NCBI RefSeq assembly: GCF_023634805.2
Contig: NZ_CP106881.1
Location: forward strand, 2,896,001 to 2,960,000
Origin: Comamonas endophytica
GTDB lineage: Bacteria > Pseudomonadota > Gammaproteobacteria > Burkholderiales > Burkholderiaceae_C
Length of the DNA: 64,000 bases
Direction: 5' to 3'
Of this stretch, positions 26,872 through 37,489 are shown piece after piece (the stretch's first letter is position 1; each line of letters starts with the position of its first letter). The notes beneath the pieces are model-generated. The model worked only from the letters and a program-made list of their open reading frames with translations, was not told where the DNA came from and searched no databases. Both the position numbers and the translations under genes were made by a program.

Positions 26872-27324
26872 ATGACGACTGTTGCAGACATCCTGCGGGC
26901 CAAGGCGACCGACGAGGTACACCATGTGGCGCCCGACGATTCGATGCTCGAGGCCCTGCAGCGCATGGCCGAGCACCGCATCGGCGCGCTGATGGTGCTC
27001 GACGGCGAGCGTTCGAGCCATATCGCCGGCATCGTCACCGAGCGCGACTACGCGCGCAAGATCGTGCTGCAGGGCCGCAATTCGGCGACCACGCCGGTGC
27101 GCGAGGTCATGACGGCGGCGGTGCACTGCGTCGACATGGCGCAGACCTGCGAGGAGTGCATGGCGTTGATGACGCGCCAGCGCATCCGCCATCTCCCGGT
27201 GCTCGACGCGCAACAGCAGCTGATCGGCATCGTCTCGATCGGCGATCTGGTCAAAGCCATCATTTCCGAGCAGCAGTTCACCATCGACCAGCTCGAGCAC
27301 TACATTTCGGGCCAGCGCGGCTGA
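26872..27324 (+). CDS. CBS-domain-pair protein
   Basis: The product is 150 residues from the ATG at 26872, with AGGAG at 26861-26865. It consists of two CBS motifs: the first ends [19 protein letters not shown], the second [29 protein letters not shown] short C-terminal extension ([11 protein letters not shown]) is typical of this stand-alone family. Such modules bind adenosyl ligands (AMP, ATP, SAM) and are thought to sense energy status, but the partner is unknown. The gene precedes tsaD by 55 bases. Confidence 0.93.
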   Translation: MTTVADILRAKATDEVHHVAPDDSMLEALQRMAEHRIGALMVLDGERSSHIAGIVTERDYARKIVLQGRNSATTPVREVMTAAVHCVDMAQTCEECMALMTRQRIRHLPVLDAQQQLIGIVSIGDLVKAIISEQQFTIDQLEHYISGQRG

Positions 27325-27379
27325 GGCCTTTTGCGCGCGCGCGCCGCGCGGCCGCGCCAGGGGTTCTACACTTGCGCCC

Positions 27380-28429
27380 ATGAGCTTGCTGATCCTGGGT
27401 ATCGAATCTTCGTGCGATGAAACCGGCGTGGCGCTGGTGCGCCTTGAGGAACCATCGGAGGGCGGCGCCGTGCCCGCGCTGCTGTCCCATGCGCTGCACA
27501 GCCAGATCGAGATGCATCAGGCCTATGGCGGCGTGGTGCCCGAGCTGGCCAGCCGCGACCACATCCGCCGCGTGCTGCCGCTGACCGAGGCGGTGCTGGC
27601 CGAGGCGGGCGAGCAGCTTTCCGATATCGACGTGGTGGCCTTCACGCGCGGCCCGGGCCTGGCCGGCGCGCTGCTGGTGGGCGCGGGCGTGGCCTGCGCG
27701 CTGGGCGCGGCGCTGGGCAAGCCGGTGCTGGGAGTGCATCACCTGGAAGGCCATCTGCTGTCGCCGTTCCTGAGCGAGGATCCGCCGGAGTTTCCCTTCG
27801 TCGCGCTGCTGGTGTCGGGCGGCCACACGCAGCTGATGCGCGTCGATGGCGTGGGCTCCTATGCCATCCTGGGCGAGACCATCGACGATGCCGCGGGCGA
27901 GGCCTTCGACAAGTCGGCCAAGCTGATGGGCCTGGGCTACCCGGGCGGGCCGGCGCTGTCGAAGCTGGCGCAGCAGGGCGACCCCGAGGCCTTCAAGCTG
28001 CCGCGGCCGCTGCTGCACAGCGGCGATCTGGATTTCTCCTTTGCCGGCTTGAAGACGGCAGTGCTGACCCAGGCGAAGAAGCTGGGCGACGAGCTGCCCG
28101 CGCGCAAGGCCGATCTCGCGGCCAGCACCGAGGCGGCGATCGTCGACGTGCTCGTCAAGAAGACGCTGGCCGCGCTCAAGCAGACCGGCATGAAGCGCGT
28201 CGTGGTGGCGGGCGGCGTGGGCGCCAACCGGCTGCTGCGCGCGCAGCTGAATGCGGCCTGCGCCAGGATGAAGGTGCGCGTGCACTATCCCGAACTGCAC
28301 CTGTGCACCGACAACGGCGCGATGATCGCCATGGCCGCGGCCATGCGCATCCAGTCGGGGCGCGAGCAGCCCCGGACCGAATACGCGTTCGATGTGAAGC
28401 CGCGCTGGCCGCTCGATTCGCTGGCCTGA
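27380..28429 (+). CDS. tsaD: tRNA N6-threonylcarbamoyladenosine transferase TsaD
   Basis: The product is 349 residues, full length. It opens [17 protein letters not shown], the ASKHA-fold phosphate loop, and carries the iron/zinc-binding HHLEGH motif near residue 117. It then has [39 protein letters not shown] and [16 protein letters not shown]. With TsaB, TsaC and TsaE it makes the t6A37 modification of ANN-decoding tRNAs. The gene is essential in many bacteria. In many betaproteobacteria tsaD lies close to rpsU and yqeY. Here about 15 kb, including the CDI locus, separates them. Confidence 0.98.
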   Translation: MSLLILGIESSCDETGVALVRLEEPSEGGAVPALLSHALHSQIEMHQAYGGVVPELASRDHIRRVLPLTEAVLAEAGEQLSDIDVVAFTRGPGLAGALLVGAGVACALGAALGKPVLGVHHLEGHLLSPFLSEDPPEFPFVALLVSGGHTQLMRVDGVGSYAILGETIDDAAGEAFDKSAKLMGLGYPGGPALSKLAQQGDPEAFKLPRPLLHSGDLDFSFAGLKTAVLTQAKKLGDELPARKADLAASTEAAIVDVLVKKTLAALKQTGMKRVVVAGGVGANRLLRAQLNAACARMKVRVHYPELHLCTDNGAMIAMAAAMRIQSGREQPRTEYAFDVKPRWPLDSLA

Positions 28430-28625
28430 GCACGACGCGGGCGCCGCGCGCCTGCTGCCGATATTCCGATTCGCACCATAGGGCAATTGCCTGCGCCGCG
28501 GCATGTCCTCCAGCGTCAATTTATTTGATGTAGAGGTGAAGAATATTTCGTTTTATTGATGTGGGCCAAAGCCATAGACTGGGCTTCGCCATCGGGAAAA
28601 GTGCCCGATCGAAGGAGGCAAGTTT

Positions 28626-29744
28626 ATGAGCGAGAACCGCAACCAACCCACGCCCTGGTATGCCGAGGATGTGCGCAATGACCTGAGCTGGGTCCAGCGC
28701 CTGAGCGCCGAGGAGATCGAAGGCTTCGACCAGGCGCTGGCGCATGCCAAGCGCCACCCCAAGCCGCTGCTGGCCATGGAGCAGCGCGACTTCCCCCTGC
28801 CTGACGCCGCGCGCGATGCGCTGCGCCGTGCCGTCGCCACCACGCAGGGGCGCTGGGGCATGTGCCTGCTCAAGGGTTTCCCGGTGGACCGCTGGAGCGA
28901 GGCCGACTGCCGCCTGGCCTATTGGGGCATGGGCCTGTACATGGGCGTGGGCCGCACGCAGAACAAGGCCAGCGAGATCATCAACGATGTGCGCGACGCC
29001 GGCGGCGACTACAAGGCCAAGGGCGGGCGCGGCTACAACACCAATGCCGAGCTGGACTTCCACCAGGATTCGTGCGACGTGGTGGCGCTGCTGTGCCGGC
29101 GCACGGCCAAGTCCGGCGGCACCAGCAAGGTCATCAGCTCGATGGCGCTGCGCGAGCAGGTGCAGGCACGCCGTCCCGACCTGATCCCGGTGCTCGAGGG
29201 AGATTTCTACCACAGCTACCAGGGCACGCAGGACCCCTCGCAGGCGCCTTTCTACCGCTGCCCGATCTTCAGCAAGCCCGGCCACGCATTCACCGCGCGC
29301 ACCAACCGCAAGAACACCATCGCGGCGCAGCGCGACTTCGAGGAAGTGCCGCGCCTCACGCCCGCGCAACTCGAGGCGCTGGACCTGCTCGACCAGCTGA
29401 TGCCCAGCGAGCAACTGTGCTACTCGATGGAACTGGAGCAGGGCGACCTGCAGCTGCTCAACAACTACGTGACGCTGCATTCGCGCACGCATTTCGAGGA
29501 CCACGAACACCCCGACGACAAGCGCCACCTGTTCCGACTGTGGCTCGCGGTGCCGGCATCGCAGCCGCTGCCGCCCGAGTTCGAGGAGTATTTCTACGAC
29601 ATCCGCCCGGGCTCGGTGCGCGGCGGCGTGCGCGGCAGCGCGATCACCGAGGAGTTCCTGGCGTACGAGCGCCGCCAGGCCGAGGCGCTGGGCATGCGCT
29701 ACAAGCCCTGGGTGCCGGGGCGCGAGGCAATGGCCGAGGCATAG
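28626..29744 (+). CDS. TauD/TfdA-like Fe(II)/2-oxoglutarate-dependent dioxygenase
   Basis: The product is 372 residues of clavaminate-synthase-like fold. The metal triad is visible as HxD in LDFHQDSCDVV near residue 146 and a distal His in NNYVTLHSRTHFED near residue 285, with the 2-oxoglutarate-binding Arg in the following KRHLFRLWLA. GAAGGAGGC provides a strong ribosome binding site before the ATG at 28626. The protein is longer than TauD, with a C-terminal tail (YERRQAEALGMRYKPW). The substrate is unknown. It is followed by a hairpin and a Bug receptor gene, so the pair may import and hydroxylate the same organic acid. That link is inference. Confidence 0.88.
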   Translation: MSENRNQPTPWYAEDVRNDLSWVQRLSAEEIEGFDQALAHAKRHPKPLLAMEQRDFPLPDAARDALRRAVATTQGRWGMCLLKGFPVDRWSEADCRLAYWGMGLYMGVGRTQNKASEIINDVRDAGGDYKAKGGRGYNTNAELDFHQDSCDVVALLCRRTAKSGGTSKVISSMALREQVQARRPDLIPVLEGDFYHSYQGTQDPSQAPFYRCPIFSKPGHAFTARTNRKNTIAAQRDFEEVPRLTPAQLEALDLLDQLMPSEQLCYSMELEQGDLQLLNNYVTLHSRTHFEDHEHPDDKRHLFRLWLAVPASQPLPPEFEEYFYDIRPGSVRGGVRGSAITEEFLAYERRQAEALGMRYKPWVPGREAMAEA

Positions 29745-29746
29745 GG

Positions 29747-29773
29747 GGCAGGCGGCGCGGGGCGCCGCCTGCC
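29747..29773 (+). terminator. Strong hairpin between dioxygenase and Bug receptor genes
   Basis: A perfect 12-bp stem GGCAGGCGGCGC/GCGCCGCCTGCC with a GGG loop begins three bases after the dioxygenase stop. There is no T-tract, so it could be a Rho-associated end, an mRNA stabiliser or an attenuator within a two-gene operon. Confidence 0.6.
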
Positions 29774-29811
29774 GGGCATTTCAACGCAAGACCATTACAA
29801 GAGAGACAACG

Positions 29812-30771
29812 ATGAAACGTCGCACCTTGCTGCAACATGCGGGCTTTGCCGCGCTGGGCCTGGCCCTGCCGGCCTGGGCCCAGACCCCGAACGCCACGCG
29901 CATCCTGGTGGGCGCCCCTCCGGGCGGCGGCACCGACATCCTGGGGCGCGCGCTGGCGCTGGAGATGGGCAAGCAGCTCTCGCGCAGCGTGATCGTCGAG
30001 AACCGACCCGGCGCGGGCGGCAACATCGCGGCGCTGGGCGTGGCCAAGGCCCCCTCCGACGGCGGCACGCTGCTGCTGAGCTACACCAGCCATGTGATCA
30101 ATCCCGCGCTCTACAAGAAGCTGCCCTTCGATCCGGTGGCCGACTTCACGCCGATCGCGCCCATTGCCACCGCGCCCAGCATCCTGGTGGTGTCGGAGAA
30201 ATGCCCCGCCAGGAACCTGCAGGAGCTGGTGGCCATGGCCAAGGCCAAGCCCGGCACCATGAACGTGGCGATTGCCGGTCTCGGCGGCGCCAACCACCTG
30301 GCCGGCGAAATGCTGCGCAAGATGGCGCAGATCGACGTGCTGGGCGTGCCCTACAAGGGCACCTCGGGCGCGCTGACGGACCTGATGGCAGGGCAGGTGG
30401 ACATCGTGTTCTCGGGCTATGGCGCGGCCGGCGGACTGATCAAGTCGGGCCGCGTCAAGGCGCTGGCCGTGACCAGCGCCAAGCGCATGGCGGCGCTGCC
30501 GCAGGTGCCGCCCGTGGCCGATCTGCTGCCGGGCTTCGACTACAGCGCCTGGTATGGGCTGTTCGGCCCCGCGGGCATGGGCGCCAAGGAGGTCGAGGCG
30601 ATGCGCACTGCGGTGCATGCGGCGCAGAAGACGCCGGGCCTGCGCGAGCAGCTCGAGCGCGAGGGCATGGAGCTGCTGCAGATGGATACCCCGGCCTTTC
30701 GCAGCTTCCTGACGGCCGAGCTCGACCGCTGGAAGCTGGCGGTGAAGGCTTCGGGGGTGGAGTTGATGTAA
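29812..30771 (+). CDS. Bug-family tripartite tricarboxylate transporter periplasmic receptor
   Basis: The product is 319 residues. The signal peptide MKRRTLLQHAGFAALGLALP ends near AWA-Q (residues 23/24) and its double Arg suggests Tat or Sec export. Bug motifs follow: LVGAPPGGGTDILGRALALE and VIVENRPGAGGNIAALGVA, then MAGQVDIVFSGYGAAGGLIK. As with the receptor at 840-1820, no TctAB permease accompanies it. It lies downstream of the dioxygenase across a strong hairpin. The two Bug proteins in the window are clearly different sequences, not a recent duplication. Its ligand is unknown. Confidence 0.93.
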   Translation: MKRRTLLQHAGFAALGLALPAWAQTPNATRILVGAPPGGGTDILGRALALEMGKQLSRSVIVENRPGAGGNIAALGVAKAPSDGGTLLLSYTSHVINPALYKKLPFDPVADFTPIAPIATAPSILVVSEKCPARNLQELVAMAKAKPGTMNVAIAGLGGANHLAGEMLRKMAQIDVLGVPYKGTSGALTDLMAGQVDIVFSGYGAAGGLIKSGRVKALAVTSAKRMAALPQVPPVADLLPGFDYSAWYGLFGPAGMGAKEVEAMRTAVHAAQKTPGLREQLEREGMELLQMDTPAFRSFLTAELDRWKLAVKASGVELM

Positions 30772-30815
30772 AGCTTTCTCGTTAAAAGACGGGGAGTTTT
30801 GTGTGGAGGGCCCGT

Positions 30816-30882
30816 CATCCTTCGAGCCTTCGACAGGCTCAGGATCAGGACGAACGGTTAACCCACCGTTCGCCCCGAGCCT
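30816..30882. repeat. Intergenic palindromic repeat, copy 3 (degenerate)
   Basis: The left part contains CTTCGACAGGCTCAGGATCAGGACGAACGG with a short internal duplication of the CAGGA segment. The right part ACCGTTCGCCCCGAGCC is truncated. It sits between the convergent Bug receptor and LysR genes. Confidence 0.75.
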
Positions 30883-30939
30883 CCCTGCGCGGGCCGGTAG
30901 AAGGGCGTTTCAGGGCACGGCCGTCAAAATGAAAACGTT

Positions 30940-31821
30940 CTAGCCCGTGTCTCTTGCCACATCCGCCAGCACCTGCACCAATGCCTGCAGGTTGCGCTTG
31001 TCCCGGTCGGCCTGCCGCAGCAGCAGCGCGTACTGCATGCGCGGCGCGTCCGCGGGCAGCGCAAGAGTGCGCACCGGATCGGCCTGCAGCAGGCGCGGAT
31101 CGGCGATCTGCAGCAGCGCCACGCCCATGCCCAGGCCGACCATGGAGATGATCGCGGGAATGCTGTCGAACTCCATGTCCAGCTTGCGGATGCCGTATTT
31201 GTCGGCCAGATAGCGGCTGGCCAGCTGGCCGGTCACCGTGCTGCGGTCGTAGCCGATGAGGCGGTGCGCGGCCAGCAGCGCCTTCACCGTCTTTTCCTTG
31301 GCTGAGCTCGGCGCCAGCAGCACGAAGTCGCGCTGCAGCAGCGGCTGCCACACCAGGCCGCGCGCGGCCTGCGGCTCCTGCGGCGGCAGCGCCAGCACTG
31401 CCAGGTCGAGTTCGGCCGAGCGGATGCGCTGCGTCAGCGCGCGGCTCTTGCCGCGGTCCACGTCCACATTGAGCAGCGGGTGGCGCTGCTGCAGCGCCGA
31501 CAGGGTGCGCGGCAGCAGCAGCGGCAGCATGGTGTCGACGATGCCCAGTCGCACCGTGCCCTGCACGCGCACATCGGGGCGCTCGCGCAGCGCCTCCACC
31601 CGGGCGAGTGCTTCCTCCATGATGGTGGCGATCTCGTGCGCCAGCGGCACCGGCCGGATGGCCTGGCCCGAGCGGTCGAACAGCGCCGTGCCCATATAGT
31701 CCTCGAGCTGCTTCATCTGCATGCTGACGGCGCTGGGTGTCAGGTTCAGCGCCTGCGCCGCTTTCGCCAGCGAGCCGGTGGCAATGACGGTATGCAGGGT
31801 GTGGAAGGCGGCGATCTTCAA
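30940..31821 (-). CDS. LysR-family transcriptional regulator
   Basis: The product is 293 residues. The start codon is TTG at 31821, supported by AAGGA a few bases upstream and by the protein opening exactly with the LysR winged helix (FHTLHTVIATGSLAKAAQAL, then LTPSAVSMQMKQLEDYMG). The effector domain begins near residue 90 (GTVRLGIVDTMLPLLLPRTL). LysR proteins usually regulate a divergent neighbour. Here that is the outer-membrane factor and MacAB-like efflux operon, 110 bases away, making it the likely regulator of that operon. The Bug gene is convergent and a less likely target. Confidence 0.92.
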   Translation of the reverse strand: MKIAAFHTLHTVIATGSLAKAAQALNLTPSAVSMQMKQLEDYMGTALFDRSGQAIRPVPLAHEIATIMEEALARVEALRERPDVRVQGTVRLGIVDTMLPLLLPRTLSALQQRHPLLNVDVDRGKSRALTQRIRSAELDLAVLALPPQEPQAARGLVWQPLLQRDFVLLAPSSAKEKTVKALLAAHRLIGYDRSTVTGQLASRYLADKYGIRKLDMEFDSIPAIISMVGLGMGVALLQIADPRLLQADPVRTLALPADAPRMQYALLLRQADRDKRNLQALVQVLADVARDTG

Positions 31822-31931
31822 GGCGGTCCTTTAGGGCGGCGGGCATGGGCATTATCCGCACAGCGCTTTGAGGCTGCGGTTTACACAATCTTCACGCGGG
31901 CGAAGCCGACCTGACAAAGCTCGGCGGCACA

Positions 31932-33401
31932 ATGGCTGCCATGCCTACCCTGACATTCAAGAACAACAAGCTGACGGCGCCCCGGCCGGCTATGGCCGCG
32001 GCACTGGTGGCGCTGGCGCTCGCCGGCTGCGCCGCGACGCAGCAGCCGCCCGGCGCCGGCCTGCCCGCGTTGAGCGTGCCCGCCACTTGGTCGCCCGCAC
32101 ACTTGGTCTATACGCCAGATGCCGATCCGCAATCGCTGGCCCGCTGGTGGCAGGGCCTGGGCGATCCGCAGCTGGCGGCACTGGTCGAACAGGCGCTGCA
32201 GGCCAATCTGTCGCTGGCCTCGGCCCAGTCCACGCTGCGCCAGGCGCGCGCGCAGCGCGATGCCACCGCCGCGGGCCTGGCGCCTTCGGTGGGCGCTTCC
32301 GGCTCGGCGCAGCGTTCGCGCTCGGGCAACGCGACGGGCAACAGCTTTTCCACGGGGCTCGACGCGAGCTGGGAAATCGATGTGTTCGGCCGGCTGGCCA
32401 GTGCAGTGGCGGCCAGCGACGCCGAGGTGCGCAGCGCGCAGGCCACGCTCGAAGGCACGCGCGTGTCGCTGGCGGCCGAGGTGGCACTGACCTATATCGA
32501 GCTGCGCAACCTGCAGCAGCGCCTGGTGATCGCGCGCAGCAATCTCGCCAGCCAGCAGGAGACCCTGCAGATCACCGACTGGCGCATGCAGGCCGGCTTG
32601 ACCACGTCGCTGGCCACCGAGCAGGCCCGTGCCTCGGCCGCGCAGACCGCGGCGCAGGTGCCGGCGCTCGAATCCAGCCTGGCGCAGACGCGGCATTCGC
32701 TGGCCGTGCTCACGGGCCAGAACCCGGCTGCGCTCGATGCGCAGCTGGCGTCATTTGCACCCGTGCCCCAGGCGCCCGATGCGCTGGCGCTCCAGATTCC
32801 CGCTGAAACCCTGCGCCAGCGCCCCGATGTGATTGCCGCCGAGGCCCGCGTGGCCGCAGCGCTGGCGCGGGTGGCGCAGGCCGATGCGGCGCGCTATCCG
32901 AGCTTTCGCCTGAGTGGCTCGCTCGGCCTGCGCGCGCTGACCGTGGGTGCCTTGACGCAGGGCAGCTCGGTGTTCGGCTCGCTGCTGTCGGGCATTTCCG
33001 TGCCGCTGCTCGATGGCGGCGCGATACGCGCGCAGCTGCGCGTGCAGGAGGAAGGGCTGGAGCAGGCGCGGCTGAACTATGCATCCACCGTGCTGACGGC
33101 GCTGCAGGAAGTCGAAGACGCGCTGTCGATACTGCAGGGCGATGGCGCGCGCATCGAGCAGCTGCGCATTGCCGCGGAAGCCGCGGCCAATGCCGCGCTG
33201 CTGGCGCAGCAGCGCTACAGCAGCGGCCTGGTGGACTTCCAGACGGTGCTGGAGACCCAGCGCACACAGCTCTCGGCGCAGGACAGCCTGGCAGCGACCC
33301 AGGCGGCGCTGACTGCCGACCATGTGCGGCTGTACAAGGCGCTGGGCGGGGGCTGGACCCCCACGGCCATCGACAGCGCCGCAGCGCCGGCCACGAATTG
33401 A
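31932..33401 (+). CDS. NodT/OprM-family outer-membrane efflux lipoprotein
   Basis: The product is 489 residues, with an alternative ATG at 31941. The lipobox is LALAGC (Cys near residue 36), giving a lipid-anchored mature protein. Two repeats of the TolC-type fold are seen, with ARWWQGLGDPQLAALVEQAL at the start of the first and RPDVIAAEARVAAALARV at the start of the second, plus LSGISVPLLDGGAIRAQLRV. It would form the trimeric outer-membrane channel for the MacA/MacB-like pump encoded directly downstream (18-base gap). The substrate is unknown, with macrolides, antimicrobial peptides or siderophores being typical for MacAB systems. Confidence 0.93.
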   Translation: MAAMPTLTFKNNKLTAPRPAMAAALVALALAGCAATQQPPGAGLPALSVPATWSPAHLVYTPDADPQSLARWWQGLGDPQLAALVEQALQANLSLASAQSTLRQARAQRDATAAGLAPSVGASGSAQRSRSGNATGNSFSTGLDASWEIDVFGRLASAVAASDAEVRSAQATLEGTRVSLAAEVALTYIELRNLQQRLVIARSNLASQQETLQITDWRMQAGLTTSLATEQARASAAQTAAQVPALESSLAQTRHSLAVLTGQNPAALDAQLASFAPVPQAPDALALQIPAETLRQRPDVIAAEARVAAALARVAQADAARYPSFRLSGSLGLRALTVGALTQGSSVFGSLLSGISVPLLDGGAIRAQLRVQEEGLEQARLNYASTVLTALQEVEDALSILQGDGARIEQLRIAAEAAANAALLAQQRYSSGLVDFQTVLETQRTQLSAQDSLAATQAALTADHVRLYKALGGGWTPTAIDSAAAPATN

Positions 33402-33419
33402 ACGATACGGATCACGCAA

Positions 33420-34759
33420 ATGAACGACAAACAAGCATCCCAACCCGCCCAAGCCGCCACGAGCAAACAGGCGCTGCTGGGCGCCACGGCGACCCGCCCC
33501 TGGTGGCGCCGGACCTCGGTCTGGGCCGGCGTGGCCGTGCTGGTGGCCGCGGGCGCGGGCTTTGCCTACTGGCAGTCCGTCAAGGCGGCGCGCGCGCTGC
33601 CCCAGTATGTGAGCCAGGAAGTCAAGCGCGGCAATCTGCGCCTGACGGTGGCCGCCAACGGCACGCTGGTGCCCACGCGCCAGGTGAACATCGGCAGCGA
33701 GCTCTCGGGCACGGTGCGCAATGTGCGCGTCGATGTCAATGACCAGGTGAAGAAGGGCCAGGTGCTGGTCGAGCTCGACACCGCCAAGCTCAGCGCGCAG
33801 GTCTCGCGCTCGAGCGCCTCGCTGGCCTCGGCCCAGGCGCGGCTGGCGCAGGCGCAGGCCACCACGCGGGAGGCGCGCGCCAATCTGGGCCGCCTCGAGG
33901 AGGTGGCGCGGCTGTCGGGCGGCAAGGTGCCCTCGGCTTCCGAGCTGGACGCCGGCCGCGCCGCGCTCGAGCGCGCCACCGCCGACGAGAAGGCCGCGTC
34001 GGCGAGCGTGCAGGATGCGCGCGCGGCGCTGTCCACGGACCAGACCAATCTGTCCAAGGCCTCGATCGTCTCGCCCATCGACGGCGTGGTGCTGACGCGC
34101 GCGGTCGACCCCGGCAACGCGGTGGCGGCCTCGCTGCAGGCCGTGACCCTGTTCACGCTGGCCGAGGACCTCAAGCGCCTCAAGCTCGAAGTCAGCGTCG
34201 ACGAAGCCGACGTGGGCACGGTGCAGCCCGAGCAGAAGGCCACCTTCACCGTCAGCGCCTACCCCTCGCGCAGCTATCCGGCGCGGGTGACGCGCGTGGC
34301 CTATGGCTCGACCAAGACCGACAACGTCGTGACCTATATCGCCACGCTGGAAGTGGCCAACGAGGACCTGAGCCTGCGCCCGGGCATGACGGCCGCGGCC
34401 ACCATCACCTCGACCGAGCGCCAGGACGTGCTGCTGGTGCCGAACGCCGCGCTGCGCTTCACGCCCACGGTGCCGGGCGCGGCGCCGGCGGCGCGCGAGG
34501 GCAGCGGCGGCGGCATCATGGGGCAGCTGATGCCGCGCGGCCCGCGCCCGGGCGGCAGCGGCCAGCGCCGCGGCGGCGCAGGCTCCAGCCGCGGCGACGG
34601 CGGCGAGACGGCGCGCGAGGTCTGGGTGCTGGAAAACGGCAAGGCCGTGGCGGTGAAGGTGATGACCGGCATCAGCGACGGCCGCATGACCGAGGTGCGC
34701 AGCGAGACGCTGCAGCCCGGCATGGCGGTGATCACCGACCAGCGCTCGGGAGAGACCAA

Positions 34760-34763
<4 letters not shown>
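33420..34763 (+). CDS. macA: MacA-like periplasmic adaptor protein (HlyD family)
   Basis: The product is 447 residues. A single N-terminal membrane helix (WAGVAVLVAAGAGFAYWQ, about 33-50) is followed by a lipoyl/barrel region with VNIGSELSGTVRNVRVDVND, a coiled-coil hairpin (about 115-205) and a beta-barrel domain with ASIVSPIDGVVLTRAVDPG. Near residues 360-398 there is an unusual Gly/Arg/Ser-rich insertion (PRGPRPGGSGQRRGGAGSS) before the membrane-proximal domain. It couples the inner-membrane ABC transporter to the outer-membrane factor. The stop overlaps the ATPase start by four bases (ATGA). Confidence 0.9.
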
Positions 34764-36720
<1,957 letters not shown>

Positions 36721-36740
36721 AGCCGCAGGCTTCGGACATG

Positions 36741-36769
36741 AAAAAAGCCCGGCCATGGCCGGGCTTTTT
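36741..36769. terminator. Bidirectional terminator between efflux operon and hsp20
   Basis: A6 followed by GCCCGGCC, a 2-base loop, GGCCGGGC and T5 forms a symmetric terminator between convergent genes. Confidence 0.92.
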
Positions 36770-36795
36770 GCTGCCGCCGCGAATGCAGCGGGCGA

Positions 36796-37206
36796 TCACT
36801 CGATGTTGAGCGTCACGGCCTTGTCGACCGGGGCCAGCTTGGCCAGGCGCAGCGTCAGCACGCCGTGCTCGAGCTTGGCGCTGCTGGCGGCCACGTCGAT
36901 CTCGTGGCCCAGTTCCCAGGAGCGCTGCACCTTGCGCGGCGCGCCTTCGACGCTGGTCAGATGCACCTGCGCGCCTTCCAGGCGCAGCTGCAGCTGCTCG
37001 CGTGCCAGGCCGGGCACGTCGAGCTGCAGGGTGGTGGCCTGCTCATCCTGCGTGGCGGTGAAGGCCGCGCTGGCCGAGGCCGAGGCTTCGGAGATGCGGT
37101 TGAGCGGGGTGGTCAGAGTGGACTGCAGGAAACGCTGCAGCGCCTGGTCGGCCGAACGGGGGAAGGCATGGCCCGAACGGCGGATCATGGGGGCGGTGAA
37201 AATCAT
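36796..37206 (-). CDS. Hsp20/alpha-crystallin-type small heat-shock protein
   Basis: The product is 136 residues from the ATG at 37206, with AGGAG eight bases upstream (a GTG at 37209 is also possible). The alpha-crystallin domain spans about 45-136: TLQLDVPGLAREQLQLRLEG, SWELGHEIDVAASSAKLEHG, and the GVLTLRLAK strand. The typical C-terminal IxI tail is missing and the chain ends at VTLNIE. It should be an ATP-independent holdase in the cytoplasm. A sigma-32-like promoter precedes it, consistent with heat induction. Confidence 0.88.
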   Translation of the reverse strand: MIFTAPMIRRSGHAFPRSADQALQRFLQSTLTTPLNRISEASASASAAFTATQDEQATTLQLDVPGLAREQLQLRLEGAQVHLTSVEGAPRKVQRSWELGHEIDVAASSAKLEHGVLTLRLAKLAPVDKAVTLNIE

Positions 37207-37261
37207 CACTAAAGCTCCTGGTCAGTTATGCGCGGCGCTCGATGCGGCGGCCGCTTGGAAC

Positions 37262-37292
37262 TGACATGCTGCCGAGATAAATGCTTTTCAAG
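37262..37292 (-). promoter_or_regulatory. Sigma-32-like heat-shock promoter of hsp20
   Basis: On the minus strand CTTGAAA (37292-37286) matches the sigma-32 -35 box exactly. After a 14-base spacer CAGCATGT (37271-37264) resembles the -10 consensus CCCCATNT at five of the seven specified positions. The hsp20 ATG lies about 55 bases further on. Confidence 0.6.
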
Positions 37293-37383
37293 AGAAAAAA
37301 TTGAAGATTTTTGTGGTAGAGGAGGGGGTTGAAAAATGCCGGGTTGCCGCCATGCGCACTGCTTTCCTGGAGTACGGGCTACC

Positions 37384-37447
37384 ACCCTTCGACAAGCTCA
37401 GGGCGAACGGGGAGGGGGAAGCGTTCGCCCCGAGCTTGTCGAAGGGT
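37384..37447. repeat. Intergenic palindromic repeat, copy 4
   Basis: Arms 37384-37409 and 37422-37447 are reverse complements with one mismatch in 26 around a 12-base loop. The core is CTTCGACAAGCTCAGGGCG. It lies between the mltB stop and the hsp20 promoter. Confidence 0.85.
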
Positions 37448-37489
37448 AAACGGCATGTCCTATAAAAAAGCATGCCTCCAATCTAGACC

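Noticed and set aside
27333..27350. (GC)6 run followed by CGCGCG before tsaD, possible Z-DNA-forming tract
   Set aside because: Such short alternating runs are common in DNA of this composition and there is no further sign of function.
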